This document shows, in pieces, positions 62,122-64,000 of a stretch of DNA of 64,000 bases (positions within the stretch are counted from its first letter, which is position 1; each line of letters begins with the position of its first letter). The stretch lies in the NCBI GenBank assembly GCA_002099365.1, contig MSED01000002.1, positions 806,001 to 870,000 on the forward strand. Direction: 5' to 3'. The position numbers and the translations under genes are program-made. The DNA comes from Phialophora verrucosa. Taxonomy: Eukaryota; Ascomycota; Eurotiomycetes; Chaetothyriales; Herpotrichiellaceae. Below the pieces are notes generated by a model, which did not search any database, was not told the origin of the DNA, and saw only the letters and a program-made list of their open reading frames with translations.

Positions 62122-63710
62122 ATGGCATCCGAGAAGGACAATGTTGTCCAAGCAAAGTCCGACATCGACCATGTCGAGGAACAAATCATCGTTCAGGCCA
62201 CCACCAACACCGAGGAGAAGGTTGAGACCGTGGGTAAACTCGAAGCCCTCGCCTTCAACTACACCAAGGCGGAAGAGAAACGCTATCTGCTGAAGATCGA
62301 CTTTATCGTTCTTGGATACGTCTCCGGTGCTTACCTTTTGGCATATGTGAGTCGAGCAACCCCAGGGTGATTGTGTCATTGGGAATCAGACGTGTTGACA
62401 GACTATCGCAGATGGACCGCGGCAACATTGGAAACGCCAACACCGCAGGCATGTCCAAAGACCTCGGCCTCAGCGACAACCAATATCAATGGTGTTTGAC
62501 TGCGCTTTACCTGGGATACATCCTTTTCGACTGGCAGACTGTCTTCTACAAGATCCTCCCCGCCCGCTACTACGTCCCTACAGTCATCATCATCTGGGGT
62601 GGCCTTGCTGGCGCCTGTGGAGCTGCTCAAAACTTCGGAGGCCTACTGGTCCTGCGGCTACTGCTGGGGATCTTCGAGTCTTCGTACAGCCCGGGTCTGG
62701 CCTACTTCTTCTCTTTCTTCTACTACCGAAGGGAAATGGGCCGACGTCTTGGCTGGTACGTCTCGATCGCTCCGCTCGGCGCCTCGTTTGCTGGAGCATT
62801 CGCCTACTTTGTGACCAAGCATCATCACGCTCTCGCTGGCTGGCGTGCGCTGTTCCTTGTCGAAGGGCTCCCAGCCGTGGCCGTAGGTCTGTTCGGCTAT
62901 TACTGGCTCCCCAGCAATCCTCAAGACTGCCAATTCCTCACGGAGAAGGAGAAGAAGATCGCACGCGCGCGCCTGGTGCGCATGGTCGGCAACCTCGAGC
63001 GAAGCAGAAAAGTCAACTTCAAGAACTTCTTCCGCAGCTTGCTCGACCTCAAAAACTGGCTACCCACGCTCATGTATTTCTCCTGCAACATCGGCTATGC
63101 TTCGTTGCCCATCTACAGCTCCACCATTTTGCAAGGCATGGGTTTCACTGCTCTCCACGCACAAGGCCTCTCGGCACCGCCGTATCTGTTCGCGTGTCTC
63201 GTCGTCCTCGCGGTCGGCCATCTTTCCGACCACTTCCAACGGCGAGGCATCTTCCTCGCCATGTGCAGCGGCACCGGCGCCATCGGCTACATCATCCTCT
63301 GCACGGTGGAAAAGATCGCCGTCAAGTATTTCGCGCTCTTCCTCGTCGCCGGCGGTCTCTACCCCTGCATCGGCCTCGTCCTCTCCTGGGTGGCCAACAA
63401 CAACGGCTCCGACAGCAAACGCGGCGCCGGCTTCATCCTGATGAACTTTGTCGGCCAGTGCGGCCCCCTTGTCGGCACGCACATTTTCCCCAAATCCGAG
63501 GCGCCCCACTACAAGAAGGGCTTCTACATCAGCTTTGCGTTTTGCTGCTTCGCCGCCACGCTGGCCGTGTGTCAGATCTTTTGGCTGAAGCATCTCAACA
63601 AACAGTTGGATGAGAAGTACGGTCCTGTTCGGAACATGGAGAACCGTGACAACGAAGATGAGATTGGCGAGGAGACGGACGACAGTGAGAATTTCAGATA
63701 CATTCTCTAA
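62122..63710 (+). CDS. MFS anion:cation symporter (DAL5/TNA1-type)
   Basis: Exons 62122-62346 and 62412-63710 are joined across a 65-base GTGAGT...CGCAG intron in phase 0, giving 507 residues. An N-terminal hydrophilic region of about 55 residues (MASEKDNVVQAKSDIDHVEE) precedes 12 membrane helices. The splice recreates LLAYMDRGNIGNANTAGM, the DRGN motif that marks fungal allantoate/nicotinate/pantothenate-type organic-anion symporters. Further family blocks are WCLTALYLGYILFDWQT, RLLLGIFESSYSPGLAYF and GWRALFLVEGLPA. The gene is divergent from the isopropylmalate-dehydrogenase-like gene, so a carboxylate related to that enzyme's substrate or product is a reasonable guess. No experimental substrate can be read from sequence. 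Confidence 0.92.
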
Positions 63711-64000
63711 GACGGAGGGCAAGTGAAGATGGGGGAGATCAGTGCTGGGCGCTACGCTGTGCGTGTGCGCGGACGGTTTGGTGCGTCGGTTGTCGCATGG
63801 CTCGAACATGGAAGTGAACCGATAAAGTTATCACGTGGCGGAAAAAGTGACGATACTGTAGATAGCTTGCTCGCGATGTTGATAATGCAAGTCTCTGAGG
63901 GGGTCGAATGGTCTTGAGCACAATTGCCGACGGAATACGGCGGAAACGGAACGAAATGTCAATCTCAATGTAAATGTCAATGCCTTGGTTCGGGACTTGG
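63711..64000. other. Right edge of window
   Basis: 290 bases downstream of the transporter with no supportable gene. The neighbouring cluster may continue past the edge. Confidence 0.5.

Overview
The window is nuclear DNA of a filamentous ascomycete (Pezizomycotina). The evidence is short introns (about 50-160 bases, mostly GTRNGT...YAG), intron-containing housekeeping genes, and fungal families such as a CAP20-like perilipin, Rho2, Nst1, Sfi1 and single-exon P450, MFS and GH43 genes. I cannot place it to class or species. I see no tRNA, rRNA, CRISPR array or intact transposon.

Layout. 0-7 kb: ribosomal protein eL27, a Cog7-like Golgi tether subunit, and a large protein fusing a PARP-type ADP-ribosyltransferase to a UBE2Q-like E2 domain. 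7-14 kb: gene-poor DNA with a G-quadruplex-like tract, a lipid-droplet perilipin, and a decayed NCS1 nucleobase permease. 14-21 kb: an eight-exon paraoxonase/arylesterase-like gene, a GH43 glycosidase, an orphan ORF and SFI1. 21-28 kb: a cytochrome P450 and a condensation-type acyltransferase in sparse surroundings. 28-43 kb: acetolactate synthase (ILV2) with a Gcn4/CpcA site, allantoicase, a DHA1 transporter, a peroxisomal acyl-CoA ligase, galactokinase and a regulator-like protein without a DNA-binding domain. 43-55 kb: a RING-CH ubiquitin ligase, mitochondrial mL40, Rho2, Nst1 and the Obg GTPase Mtg2. 56-64 kb: an MBL-fold hydrolase, an isopropylmalate-dehydratase-like enzyme, an isopropylmalate-dehydrogenase-like enzyme and a DAL5-type organic-anion transporter.

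The right-hand group is the most interesting. Two consecutive leucine-pathway-type enzymes sit with an organic-anion transporter and a possible lactonase. The promoter of the dehydratase and the divergent promoter of the dehydrogenase and transporter each hold a CCGG-N7-CCGG palindrome. Neither holds the Gcn4/CpcA element found before ILV2. Both enzymes look diverged from the usual fungal leucine enzymes as I recall them. This suggests either a duplicated leucine module or a specialised alpha-keto-acid chain-extension cluster that may continue past the right edge. The PARP-E2 fusion and the NCS1 permease remnant are the next most notable items.

Exon boundaries and starts were read by eye from reading frames, splice consensus and family alignment from memory. 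No database search was run.
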